From Limnanthes douglasii subsp. nivea (lineage: Eukaryota > Streptophyta > Magnoliopsida > Brassicales > Limnanthaceae): a stretch of DNA of 64,000 nucleotides. The DNA is taken from contig JAUPFV010000002.1 of NCBI GenBank assembly GCA_036936605.1, forward strand, positions 265,740,770-265,804,769, written 5' to 3'. Positions within the stretch are counted from its first letter, which is position 1; every line of letters starts with the position of its first letter. Positions 1 through 12,067 of this stretch are shown in pieces. A program made the translations under genes and the position numbers. A model generated the notes under the pieces. That model did not search any database. It had not been told where the DNA came from and saw only the letters and a program-made list of their open reading frames with translations.

Positions 1-255
1 TAGAGGTATGAAGTGAAGAGAAAAACTATTTTATTTTTTTTAAATTGTGTATAAAGAAGAAGTTGATGCAAAAATGTCAAAATTTAAGAAGTTAAGAAAG
101 TTAACATTTTTTTTGGCTTTTTAAAAGTTTTAAAACTAGTTTTTTCAAACTAAAAGAGTAATATCAACCAAACAATAGTTTTGCTACAAAATGCACGAAA
201 CACCCCCAGTCGCTGATATCTTATTTTTATTCTTGTTTTAACTTTCTTCTTGAAG

Positions 256-3036
256 CATCTCCAAACGTTTATAATAAAAATTCTGGGAAACTGGATTCCT
301 TTATACCGCACACGAACACTTCAATGGGAAATAATGATTCTGGAAGTCAAAGAGGACAATATATTCCTCCTGAAGAGTCACCAGTCTCGAGTGTCATGGG
401 GAATCACCAAACCCATTTCACTTATGAAGAATTGCTGCGAATGACAGATGGATTTTCTCGCAAAAATGTAATCGGTGAGGGTGGGTTCGGGTTAGTTTAT
501 AAGGGTTTTGTGGCTGACGGGAAAGCAGTTGCCATAAAGCAACTCAAAGCAGGAAGTGGTCAAGGAGACAGGGAATTCAAGGCTGAAGTTGAGATTATTA
601 GCCGTGTCCATCATCGGCATTTGGTCTCTCTTGTCGGCTATTGCATATCTGAGCAGGATAGATTGCTTATTTATGAATTTCTTCCAAATTCTACTTTGGA
701 TCATCATTTGCATGGTAATTGTTTTCCCTTATTTTTTTTTCTCTTTCTAGAACTTTTATTTGTAGCATACTCTGATAATGATTTGTCTTTCCAGGAAAAG
801 ATATGCCAGTCCTGGGTTGGCCCCAAAGACAGAAGATTGCTATTGGAGCCGCCAAGGGATTGGCATACATGCACGAAGATTGTAAGTTTCTTAATTTTTC
901 AGTAATTCTTTTTATAGCTGTCAATGTGTCTTACGGCTCACTTGTTGGGTCGCTTGGGGTGGGTAAGAAAAACACATGACCGAAACCGAACCTGTATATT
1001 TTATTGTTGTTTTGGGTCGATTCAAATTCCATCGGGCTGTATATGTCTCAAGCCCAAAAGTATTGCGTCGTGTTTGTGTCGGTTTTTAGGGTTGTCTTAC
1101 ATATTGACAGGTACGGATGTCAACTTTCGGTCATGCTTCGGTTCGTCTCGGGTTGGATAGAAAAACACATGATCCAAAACCTGACCCTTTCTTATTGTGT
1201 CGTGTTCAGGTCGCTCTGAAATTCCATCGGGTCGTAAATAACTAGCTATCTCGATCTTAGACCTAAATATTGTGTCCGGATTACGGGCTGTATCATACAT
1301 TGACATTCCTAATTCTTTTCAGAAGAAAAAGTTCACGACTTTTTCCCTCCTTATGAATTATTTACAGGTCATCCAAAAACTATTCACAGGGACATTAAAT
1401 CCTCAAACATTTTGCTGGATGAGGCATTTGAAGCTCAGGCAAGTATAATTTTAGTATGTTCCTATAATTTTACCAATTTTACCTATTGATGACATGGATA
1501 TCGAAACAAATACAGGTTGCAGACTTTGGCTTAGCCAGATCAAATGACACGGCACAAACTCATGTATCAACTCGTGTCATGGGAACATTTGGGTCAGTTT
1601 GGATAATGTTCAGTATTGCAAAACTAGCGATACAGAAAAATGTTAGACAGTAGATTTACTAAAATTTTATTGAGGGTTATGTAACTGAGGGTTAAATTCA
1701 TATTTTGTTTTTCAGGTACCTAGCACCGGAATATGCATCCAGTGGAAAATTGTCGGATAAGTCAGATGTTTACTCTTTTGGTGTTGTTCTTTTAGAACTC
1801 ATAACCGGGCGTAAACCAGTGGATACAAGCCAGCCTGTTGGCGAAGAAAGTTTGGTTGAATGGGTAAGAACCTATTATTACTATATTGAAATTATTATCA
1901 TTTGGCGAATATTTGATTCTAGCCTAGCCATTCGTCCCCCTTTCTATCAAATGGAATGTAGAACCAAAGAAAAATAAAGTTTCCCGACTTCTTAATATCA
2001 CACACGGCTAAACCTCGAAAGACTAGCGATAGAAAGGTTTGATTAGTATCCAAGGGTTTATTTTTCGAAAACCTGATAGTCGTTGGGCTAATGATGAGTT
2101 TTAAGCCGACTTTTAGCAGTTGATGAGCAGTATTTTTCATGATCTGCAGGCTCGCCCAGTATTGGTTAATGCAATTGAAACCGGTGATGTAAGTGAGTTA
2201 GTTGATCCACGGCTTGAAAAACGTTATGTTGAGAGCGAAGTATTTAGAATGATTGAAACCGCGGCAGCATGTATTAGGTATTCTGCTCAAATGCGTCCCC
2301 GTATGGTACAGGTAATTGTAATGAGCTCGAATCTCTCTTCAAATTTTAGGGGTGACAAAAAAATTCCTACCAAATTCATGATCTGTCCTCTCAGGAAAAA
2401 AGGGATAGAATTTAATGTCCGAAATCCAGGTCCGTACCTTGAGTATTGTCTGATTTGAAAACGCGGACAATCAGACAGATTAGTAGTTAGTACATTCTAA
2501 AGTGATTAATCCTGGTCATAATTTGGATCGGACAATTCTATTGGATACAAATACAATAAAAGTATTTTTAACATTCAAAATTGAAATTAAAGAAGTCATT
2601 GAGAAGTGGTTAAAACTAGGTCAGATCTGGTCAACCACGTCATTTATGAATTGTATGAATCAAAACCAGGTTGAGATTCGCACATGCATACTTTTTTGGT
2701 ATCCAGGTCAGGTCGTGTTTTAGAGACTATTAGTTGCTGCAAAAGCTTTGTCCAATCTATTTTTGATCCATAGCCGGACTTTTATCCATTATCACATCAT
2801 TATTGATTAACTTATATTCTGATTTTGAATAGGTGATGAGAGCATTGGATATTGAAGGAGAAATGAATGATCTTAGTAATGGGGTGAAATTCGGTCAAAG
2901 CACTGCATATAACTCTGGTCAGTACAGTAAAGAGATTGAGGAATTTAGAAGAGCCGGTTTTGATGAAAGTTTAGCGTATGCAATGAACAGCAGACATGGT
3001 TCTTTGACAAGTTCACAGTCGCAGGAAACACTTTAA
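256..3036 (+). CDS. PERK: PERK-type receptor-like kinase, cytoplasmic kinase part (5' partial, spliced)
   Basis: Seven exons join in frame: 256-714, 795-881, 1368-1438, 1516-1592, 1716-1863, 2150-2311, 2833-3036 (stop 3034-3036), giving about 401 visible residues. The product is a Ser/Thr kinase of the proline-rich extensin-like receptor kinase family, closest by eye to the PERK11/PERK12 type, which sits at the plasma membrane. Visible in order: juxtamembrane HFTYEEL, glycine loop [11 protein letters not shown], lysine in AVAIKQLK, catalytic [11 protein letters not shown], activation segment [28 protein letters not shown], the RPRMVQVMRAL end of the kinase fold, and a Ser-rich tail. All catalytic residues are intact. 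The proline-rich ectodomain and membrane span are missing; they should lie left of the window. Base 256 is chosen as exon start because a pyrimidine-rich stretch ends in AG there and the frame stays open to the ATG at 324. That ATG would give only a truncated protein. The gene converges on the bHLH gene at 4180. Confidence 0.9.
918..1310. repeat. Two diverged ~190-bp direct copies inside PERK intron 2
   Basis: The block at about 918-1112 (gggtaagaaaaacacatgac, then aaattccatcgggctgta, tattgcgtcgtgtt, cttacatattgaca) recurs at about 1113-1310 (ggatagaaaaacacatgatc, aaattccatcgggtcgta, atattgtgtccgg, catacattgacat). GTGTCG/GGGTCG-rich sequence of this kind is typical of small non-autonomous plant transposons. 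No terminal repeats were established. Confidence 0.55.
1439..1515 (+). other. GC-AG intron in the PERK-like gene
   Basis: The exon ending GAAGCTCAG at 1438 is followed by gcaagt, not gtaagt. The acceptor is tacag at 1511-1515. Only this junction joins ...FEAQ to VADFGLA as in all PERKs, so the intron is a GC-AG intron. The rest of the donor matches the consensus strongly, as is usual for functional GC donors. Confidence 0.85.
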
Positions 3037-4179
3037 TATAGTTTCATTGATAAGGGATCTGCAATTCAACTTTCAAAATGACTATACAACGGTGTACTCT
3101 CTTATTCAAGCCATTGCCCTAGGAGTGGTTCACGGTGGAGCAGCTCAAGCTCGGCTCAAAGATCCAGCTCGGGCTCGGCTCAAAACTCAAAAGTGTCCTG
3201 TGCAGATTTTTAGGGCTGATCTTGGCTTGCTAATAGCTCGTTTAGAGCAGCGAGCTCAAAAAGGGTTTGGGAACCTAACTACCTCGTATATTTTCCAGGA
3301 TGTAAATATAGTTTAGGCTTCTGTTTTTTTGTAAATTTATATGATTATATTAACAACCACATTCTTATTGTCTTACAAACTTTTATACTTTACCATCTAA
3401 ATATGTATACTAATATAACATAATCAAGTCAGTTTTTTATACTCTTAACTCCAGGGTGGCTCGAGAACTTTATTAAATTCTTTTACGAGCCAAACGGGAA
3501 ATATAATGTTGATTGGCCAAGCATAAAACTTGTGAACACAAGTCGAGCTTTCAGTTATATATTTGTTGCTCGACCCAAACTATTCAGCTCAGTTCAATTC
3601 GATTTCAACCCTAATGGATGCCATGTAACACCATCACGATATATCAAAAGGTATGGAGCTGTCTTAACAAAAATCTTTAAAGCAAGCTCTACTCTTTGTA
3701 TTGATAGATTTTATTTTCGGTTGTTTAGTATATTTTCTAGAAACCTACCAACAGATGTTAGTACTGTTATAATGCCGTACCAATATGGATAATTACCATC
3801 GTACAAAACTTGCTTTTTAATTATGTTACATTTATTAAACAACGAATAATTCTTAAAATCAGTGTATACATTAACTTAGTATCTAAAATTTATGGTCTGA
3901 AATACTTCAATATAAAGTAAATTTGTTGTCTTAGTAGTTCTTTTTATCCAGATAATTTCAAGAACTAGATGTGTCAAACACAGCATAACGGTGCTAAGTG
4001 AGAAACTATTGGAATCCAACATCGCCAGCTTTTGTAACTATATCAAAAGTTTTTAGCAAGATTCAACGTACAAGTTTTGTGGTAGCCTCTTTGATTGTTG
4101 GAATTAGTATATGTACTCTAATTTTTTCTAATCTTCTTCAAACTCTATTTCGGATTTTGGACCCACGTACTGGATTTCT
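3037..4179. other. Intergenic space between convergent genes, with a GCTCGAG-rich repeat
   Basis: This holds the 3' flanks of both genes and no convincing ORF. About 3125-3620 is rich in gctcgg/gctcaa on the left and tcgagc/cagctcag on the right, in partly inverted orientation, resembling an eroded hAT-like MITE. I could not define ends or a target duplication. The rest is AT-rich. Confidence 0.35.
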
Positions 4180-6576
4180 TCATCTTGTTAGTTCAAACAG
4201 CATCTCTTCTAGTTTCTTTGCTTCAATGTCGTCTTGATTTGCCTACAATAAAACACACAAACCATAAACCTAACTTCTCTTATAAGTTCGAAAACCTAAG
4301 GGGTTGTTTGGTGTCGCTGGATTTTAATCTTAGTAGCAAAAGAGAATTGTGAGTTGATATGAATGGCTAAAAGCTAAAAAGAATTAGTTTCCTTTTGACA
4401 ATTTAAAGAAAAAATTTCACCATATTTTTTCGTCAAAGTTCTCTCTATAAAATGTTTCGTGTTCACTTTTTTATACTTAGGTTTTGAACATTCGAAGTTG
4501 TTTATTTTTTTCAAACTAACTTTCAATTTTTTATTTGTACTAAAAAACTGAACACCAAACTAACCTAAAATCAGATTCAAAACAGGTTAGGTTGAGCATA
4601 CCTTAACATTGAGATTATTTAAAGATTCACCACTATACATAGTTACATTCGCATCAATTACTTGGAGTCCAAGCGAATCCATAACCTCCATCAACCAAGT
4701 GAATCCACCTAGTCTATGCTCACACAAGATTTTGATAGCAAACTCTTGTTTACCGATCTGGTTCACTTCTACTTTCAACTACAACAAAACAGATAATGTA
4801 AGCGAAAAAAATAAAAAAGATAAAGATGTCAATAACGGAAAATCAGGACTCGATAATAGCTGTTGTTATTATTACCATTGCTTTCTCCTGTAATTGATCA
4901 GTCGAAGATGTAGCTCTTTCAGTTTCTCTGTCTGGTTTGGTGAACTTTCTTGCTTTGTTGTCCTCTTCTTCGATTTCACGTAGCTCGTCCTGCAGTCTCT
5001 TTACCTCTCCACTAAGCTCGCATATGTAATCAGCTGCGTCCTTAAGAATTGAAGCTTTATCCATCTGAAAAACAGAATTGTTTAATTAATTAAAAATTGT
5101 GCTTGAATGTTGGATGGTAAAAATCTAGTTACTGGTTAGATTTGGATCGGACAAAGCATTGTAGTAACCTTTGATATATTAGGCACCATAGAGCGAAGTG
5201 TAAGTAGGCCTTTGTTAATCCTGTTCCTTCTGTTCCTCTCAGTGACAAGATTCTTCGAATGATAATTCTCCTTCTTTTCTCCTGCCTTCTCCTTCACGTC
5301 ATGATTACTTCTAACATCAACCAAACCATTGTTTTCCTTCTTGACCAGACTTTCTGTAACCACAAACGGTAAGAATTCCCCAGTCGGAGAAACGTAACTC
5401 GGACTTGAATGAAACGATCGGTGATTGTGGTGTTCGTTTGAAGGGTTCGAGCCACTCGACGATGGGTGATTGGTATTAGGGAATTCAGGTCTAGGAGTTG
5501 TTGTTTTTGATAATTGGAGTAGAAGAGGTAGATTTTGTTCTAACATATCATCGAACAGTTGGTGTCCATAGAGATTATTAGTAGTGCTTTTAACTTCTTG
5601 TTCCAAAGAAATGTTACAGTGCATAGTGATCAACTCTATGATCTTCTCATCTTTTGGTATCTATAAAACAAAAAAATCGATTCGATATTCAAATTTTGTT
5701 GTTCTTCACTGTTTTATATGAGGAAAAACTACACGTAAATCGTTAAATCTTACGATTTTCGACGAACATAGCTCAATTAAACCGCCAAAAACTGGGATTA
5801 GAGCTCGAGTCCCCATTGCTTCCTGTTTCCACCAAATATTCGAGAGAGAAGTCGAGAGGAAAAAGAAGAAGAAGATAGAATAAAGATTAAAAATACTAAC
5901 AGTAAGAGGTTTTGAATCCAATCCAAAGCTCTGGTTCATCCATCTAGGTTGTTTTGAAATCACTACATCACCATGAATCCTGATTACAAAAGATTAAAAT
6001 AAAAACTAAGAAAAACGTTATGAATAATCCTATAGAGAAAGACGAGAAAGACGTAGTAGTAGTAACTAGAAAGGATTACCCGGAATACAAATTCATGAAG
6101 AAAGGAAAACGATCAAGATCTTCACAAGTTTTACTCCTGATGAAATGATGATTATGTTCGTCTCTGCAAAGACGATGATCTTGGACTCCATTGTTATTAT
6201 CGTTACAACCACCATTGCAGCAACAACCAACCCACTCGATAAACCTGCAAACTCCAACAAGTGAAAATCAGTGTTCATAGTTATAGTTATATACATATGT
6301 ACCTTGATCGATCATCGCCTAATTTCCAAACTCCAAAAAGTGAAAATCAGTGTTCATACATACATGATATATATATATATATATATACCTTGATGGATCA
6401 CCGTCTAATTTCCAAACTCTAATAAATGAAAATCAGTGTTCATACATGTAGTTATAGTTATATACGTATATATACCTTGATGGATCATCGCCTAATTTCC
6501 AGACGACACAGTAATCCCAAACTTTACTATCGACGAAAGGTCTAAGCCATTCTTTTACTCGCTCTAAACCTTTCAT
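4180..6576 (-). CDS. bHLH90: bHLH transcription factor, bHLH90/AMS-related, complete
   Basis: Eight minus-strand exons join without a stop: 6576-6476, 6244-6080, 5979-5901, 5822-5754, 5660-5169, 5064-4876, 4778-4602, 4242-4180; total 1335 nt, 444 residues plus TGA. All introns are GT-AG. The N-terminal bHLH-MYC_N-like region starts MKGLERVKEWLRPF and continues DDPSRFIEWVGCCC and LIPVFGGLIEL. The bHLH domain spans exons 5-6 (basic region NLVTERNRRNRI, loop MVPNISK, helix 2 MDKASILKDAADYI), followed by an acidic leucine-rich stretch and a C-terminal ACT-like fold (exons 7-8: VEVNQIGKQEFAIKIL to the end). This layout matches plant subfamily III(a+c) factors such as bHLH90 and ABORTED MICROSPORES. 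It should be nuclear and bind E-boxes as a dimer; Asn replaces the usual basic-region His, as in those relatives, while Glu and Arg contacts remain. The start at 6576 fits the family; an in-frame Met at 6666 is possible. Confidence 0.9.
4300..4566. mobile_element. Short MITE-like insertion in the last bHLH intron
   Basis: The left end reads ggggttgtttggtgtcg and the right end is its imperfect inverse (aacaccaaactaacc), about 267 bp apart, with AACCTAA on both outer sides. This looks like a small non-autonomous hAT-type DNA transposon. It lies in the intron between exons 7 and 8 and does not touch splice sites. Confidence 0.5.
6300..6505 (-). repeat. ~87-bp tandem triplication covering the exon 1 donor of the bHLH gene
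   Basis: The block ccttgatggatcatcgcc plus taatttcc starts at 6302, 6388 and 6475 (spacing 86 and 87). The copy at 6475 contains the true end of exon 1 and its donor. The other two lie in intron 1 and keep the same AAG|gta donor-like junction. Each unit also carries gtgaaaatcagtgttcata, which occurs once more near 6262, and an (AT)n tract. Confidence 0.8.
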
Positions 6577-6900
6577 TTTCGTCAAATATCTCTCTCTAGA
6601 AAAGAAAAGAGTGCAGAAGAAGAAGGAGGAGAGAGTGGTAATGGTGGCAGACGACAAAGGTAACAAACTTTTGCTTTATGAATTAAAGAGGAGAGAGTAG
6701 TAGTAGGAGCAGTAGTACTGGAGAGAGAGGATCATGCTGGTCAGGACCAAATCTCAGTAGCAGTAAGAGAGAGGAGAGAGAAAGTGTGTGTGGCAGTTTA
6801 TTTGACCGTGGTGGTGGTAGCAGTAGTAACAGAAATCGAATGGAGAAGATGATGATCAGCGTCATGTGCTCAAAAACGGCCATCGAATGATTCAAATTAT
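6577..6900 (-). promoter_or_regulatory. 5' flank of bHLH gene, GA-rich on the + strand (CT-rich on the coding strand)
   Basis: From about 6595 to 6785 the + strand is a run of gagaga, gaggag and gtagtag motifs. Short CT/GA microsatellites are common in plant 5' UTRs and core promoters. No clear TATA box was identified. Confidence 0.45.
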
Positions 6901-7420
6901 ACTTTTTACATTTGACAGCTACCTATAACTAACTCAATATTTTTTCTTTTACCTTTTTTAACAAACTCTTTTTTTACATTTTAAATACGAATTTCGAAAC
7001 TATAATTTTACATACACTTTTAATTCCTTACTTAAAGAACAAGTTTTAATCATTGATTAATTTTATTATAATTCAAAAATAGACGGTACGGATTCTTTAA
7101 CGACCTGTTTTTTTTCTTCTTCTGTATTCTTAAGTAGAAATATAATTCTTTTAGTTTTTTATCTGACAACCTGTACTATTTTATTCAGTTAATTGTAAAA
7201 GATTTCATACTACTATACTAGTAATGTGAATTTTCCTTGTGTTAAACCAACCAATATTGAATATCGGTTGCATTCTAGCCATGCAAGTGACAAGATAAAT
7301 TTAATAAAACAACTAATTTCGGATGTAGCAGTATGAGCTGTTAGATATACTTATTTGGAAGATAGAATTCACATATTTGACTGAAGCTATTTGAACAAAG
7401 TCGAAAGCACATGAAGGTGT
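6901..7420. other. AT-rich intergenic spacer
   Basis: No ORF, repeat or RNA gene was recognised here. Confidence 0.5.
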
Positions 7421-8038
7421 TGTTGAAAAATTTATTGGACAAATCCCCCTAGATAAGTGTCAATGCATGGGTCAATAAATTTTTTAATAAAATAATTAAA
7501 CTGTTTCAAAATGATAACAAATATATATAAAAAAATTAAGCATACAGGATAAATTTAACGTGGTTTAGATTATTAAAATGATTTTATGTTTATAAATAAA
7601 GTTTTTTTTTTCAATAAATCGAAAAAAAATCTGAAAACACAGATCATTCAAAAGATGACGTGATTCACAAAACCTTCTTTCTAGTGTTTACAAATTAGCT
7701 CAATTATCTCAAAAAAAAACTAGAACTATTTCTCTCTTTTCGTATGTCGCTCAAAACTTTCCTCACACTATGTATAACATTATTTTATTCTATTTATATG
7801 ACGAATATGAGATTAAAAAAATATAATTAATATCGTATACTAAATTAATAGAAAATATATTTAGTATAGAAGATCCAATTAATTGGAAATCTAATCAATA
7901 TAAAAATACTTAATTAATAGAAAATCTAATTAATATAGAAGACACAACTATAAGAAATCTAGTAAGAAATCTAATTAATATATGAGACTATTTAAATATA
8001 AGATTTTGCTTCGAGTTACTTCTAGCATACACTTAACA
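7421..8038 (-). repeat. 3' LTR of the old copia element
   Basis: It is homologous along its length to 12068-12684. Shared blocks: aaaagatgacgtgattcac, tatttatatgacgaat, repeated aatctaattaatag, and tcgagttacttctag near the end. Confidence 0.8.
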
Positions 8039-8554
8039 ATTCTCCATAATTATAGTATATGTGCATTCAATGTTCTACTCTTTAAAGACCAGCTCACTCG
8101 CATCTGAGACTTGCACTAGTCTCATGCAGTTCATGAGCTTTGAAATCGACAATACCTTGTTTAGGGCATTCGAAAGAATTTTTTTCCACTAGCTATCTTA
8201 ACCACATTCACTTGTTCTTTCTCCACCACGTCTCATATGAAGTGCAACTTAATGTCCACATGTTTAGTTCGCCCATAGAACTTCGTATTTTTCATCAAAG
8301 AAAGGGCACTAGTGTTATCCTAGAATAAAACCACATATTGATTCACACCAATGAATTCACTCAACAATCTCTTTACCAAAATATCTTTCTTCATGCCTTC
8401 CGTAACATCCATATACTCAAATTCTATAGATGACAACGCAACGACCTTCTTACAAGACTTCCAACTAACCATTTTTCAAACAAAGTAAACATATAAATCG
8501 AAGTATACTTCCTTGGGTCGAGGAAACCTTCATAATCAGAGCCTACGTACCCAT

Positions 8555-8770
8555 TCAGTAATATATTAATTGTACTCTTCTGATTATAACACAACTACAA
8601 CAGCCGAAACCTTTAAGTATCTCATGATTTACTTGAGCGCATGCCAATGCGGCTTCTCCGGATTTGATGAATGTTCTCAAAACACTTACGGTATAAGCAA
8701 GATCAGGTATCGTGCAAATCATAACATACATAAGACTACCAATAACATTGACATAAGGTATCCCCAACAT
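8555..8770 (-). pseudogene. Copia RT/RNase H fragment
   Basis: The 71-residue open stretch contains GSLMYVMICTIPDLAY, the well-known motif between RT and RNase H of Ty1/copia polyproteins (GSLMYAM.CTRPDIA type). It belongs to the pol of the element at 7421-12684 and is not functional. Confidence 0.8.
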
Positions 8771-10557
8771 ATACTTCTTATCTAATGCTTCGGTTGGTGC
8801 TAGAATGACACTAAGTTTGAATTGGGAACCAATGATGATTCAAACCCCTTTTGCTTCAGATCCTTATGAATTTATGTACATATATATGTTAAGATAAGAA
8901 TAAATACACCTTCAATAGTTTCATCTTGATCTCATTACCAAGTATCATCTTAGCCTCTCCATATCCTTCATCACAGACTCTTCCTTCAGTTGAGTCTTTA
9001 CCGTTTCAATCTTCCTCATATCTTTTTCAACTATTAGTATATCATCAACATACACCAATAATAGGAATTGTCTCTTCATGTATGTCTCCCAGTTTCAATA
9101 AACACAGTTGTTGTAGCAGTTACAAATATATATTAAATGGATCTCATAAAAAAATTGAATCTATTATTCCACTGCCTTGATGATTGTTTCAGCCCATAGA
9201 GGGGTCTCTTTAAAAACACACATAACCGTTATTTCCTTATTCAAAACCCTTTGACTGACACATGAAAATTGCATCTTCTAATTCACCATACATGAAGGCA
9301 GTAGTAACATTCATTTGATCTAGCTAAAAACCTAATCTAGTAACAATTTACAACCAAAACATGATGGAGGTTTGTTTCACAATCGGTGAAAATATTTTAT
9401 TAAAATCGACACCTTTTTTTGCGTAAAGATATTAGCCACGAGTCTAGCCTTGTATATGGGTAACTCAAAACCATGAATACATGGCTTCCTCTTGAATATC
9501 TATTTACTCCCAACCAACTTTTAACCTTTCAGTTACTTTATACGAATCAAAGTGTTCATTTTCTTGAGATATCTTAATTATTCTTTAATGACCGTGAGCC
9601 ACTTTTCTTTATCAATAACTTTGATAGTATCTTGATATATCTCGGGTTCCAAAACATCTCCATACATTTCAATAGTTAAAGCATAACCAATTACATAAGC
9701 AAAACCATACATCTGTGGCTGCTTGCTTGATCTTTATGTGTTATCCCTTATTAGTTGATAATTATCATGATGACATTTCTCTCCTATCTGATCATCCAAA
9801 GGCTCTGGAATACTTGAACTTCAGAAAACTTCGTACTCATGCAGTAGTTGAACTTTATTTATATGATCCGAAATTAAACCAGGCCCAAAATATGTTTTGG
9901 CAGAAGCACATTTATCTTCACTTTATAGATCAGGTCCATCATCAACTTCATATCTCTTTCCAGTTAGTACTAGGTTGGGTCTCAAATACCTTCTTCAATG
10001 ACATGTTCTCTTCATTGAACACCACATCCTTACTCACCAAAGCCTTTTAATGTATAGGTTTAAGGCACCAGAACATATAATATTTTACCCATTCCGGATA
10101 GTCTAGGAACAATTATTTTAGTGCTTATAGCCTAAGCTAATCATGCTTCAAATATGCATAGATAGCATATCAAATACTCTTAAATATTCCAACTTAGGTT
10201 TCGTTCTTGTCCAGTTCATGAGGACAAGAAAACTTAAGCACCATAGATGGACTTTTGTGTATGTAGTCGTTGATTTTTTTCCAAAAACCTACGACTCATT
10301 CAAGCTGTATAAAACATACACCTAACCTGTTCCATCAAGGTTCTATTCATTTTCTCAGCAAGCTCGTTCCATAGGGAATCCCCACTTACGGGTTGGAATC
10401 TAAAAATGCCAAACTTTATATAATAACCAGTGAGCTTCTTATTCACATATTCTAAACCATTATTAGTCTCAAGCTTCTTCAGTATTTTTTCCGGTTTGAT
10501 TCTGTACCAAATTTATCCAATTCACAAAGGCATCAAACGCTTCATCTGGAATATTCA

Positions 10558-11132
10558 TTAAATCAACAACATAAAGTACCCTGTACAACCTATGGCAGGT
10601 TCCCATGATGAACCCCAAAGGTCTGACTGAACATAATCAAGTACTCCATTGAATGTCTGGTTGTTCGGAAGAATTTTCACCCTCTTGGTCTTACCGAACA
10701 CATAATTTTCTAAAAAGTTCAACTTATGAAGTAGTTTACGATCTAACAATCCATGTTTACTTAGTTCACTGAGTCATTCCTCACTTAAATTCCTCAACCA
10801 TTGACAATACAACCTGATATAATCCTTCACACACTAGACACATCCCCAACAACAACAAAACCCTCGAGAACTAACAAACCATTAGTCCTATTGGATTTCA
10901 TAACAACAAGGGATCCTTTTAAGGCCCTAAGTCTACCATCTAAACCCATATAGGTAAACCCTTTCTCATCTACCATCCCAATATAAATAAGCTTATGTTT
11001 AAATTCAAGTGCATACCTTACATTGTTATTTACTCTCTCAAGTTTTGTAGAAAACTTAAGCCAAACCATTCTAGTCCTTTTGACATTACAGGATTCGTCG
11101 TTCCTAAGGATGACCATTCCACCATCAAACAT
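10558..11132 (-). pseudogene. Copia GAG-pre-integrase and integrase N-terminal fragments
   Basis: 11132-10827 encodes a piece with KGSLVVMKSNRTNGLLVLEG, typical of the region between protease and integrase in Tnt1/Retrofit-like copia elements. 10749-10558 encodes LNFLENYVFGKTKRVKI and LDYVQSDLWG, matching the GAG-pre-integrase/integrase junction. Frameshifts and stops separate them. Confidence 0.8.
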
Positions 11133-12067
11133 TCACATGTCTTTAAACCAATACTTATTGGAACTCATGTGAAATGATGCACTTGAATCCAAAACCTATT
11201 TATCATTATATATGTAAGAATAAGAAGTCATTAAACAATAAACATACTCATAATTATAAGACACCATTGCATCAGCTCCGACTTCAGTCTTCTAAATATT
11301 ACTTTTGAAACTGTACCAGTCTCTTTGGACTTTGACTGAGATTTTTCTTCTCTTATCACTTGAATATCTCTTCCCTGATCAATTACTCACATTCAGTCGA
11401 TATCTTTTGGAGTCACTACTCTGAACATATTTCTTTTAAAAATATTTGAAGTTAAATGCACTATTAACTTCGATCATCGTAATAGATTCTTTCCAATATA
11501 TCATGATGTTCACAAAGTGTTCATACTTCTTCGATAGAGAACTTAGAATGATGGTTGTTTAGTCTTCCTCATCGACCTTCACACCGACTGCATTCAAATT
11601 AAGTATGAATCAGTTGTAATAATCTAGGTGTCTTTAAATATTTATGCTACCATCCATAAATAACGTGTAAAGTTGTTTTTTAAGATACAATATTTTTGCC
11701 AAGGACTTCTTCATCTAAATTGCCTCCATCTAATTCCATATCCTCACCGTTGTAGGTCTTCAGGTACCTCTCGTAGCACTTTATCTCCAAAAATCAATAT
11801 GAGGGTACTATGAGTTTTAAACAGTACCACGACATCAACATATGTAGATTTATCTTCAATAATACTAGCCAGTCTCTTATGTATTATGTAAGCCTTAACC
11901 TTAATTCTCCAAATGTTGAAATAACTAGATTCATCAATTTTGTCTAGTAATATTCATGGAACTAATCTTTTGTGACTTTCTGGTTTCCAAGAGACATCTA
12001 CTTATCCACCTTCACATGAGTGATCAATCTACTTCTTATACTGTTTCTCGATGCTCGTTTCACCACT

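Noticed and set aside
324..905. Single-exon reading of the first PERK ORF to 905
   Set aside because: It reads through two splice donors (715 and 882) and loses kinase similarity after HHLHG; the spliced model restores it.
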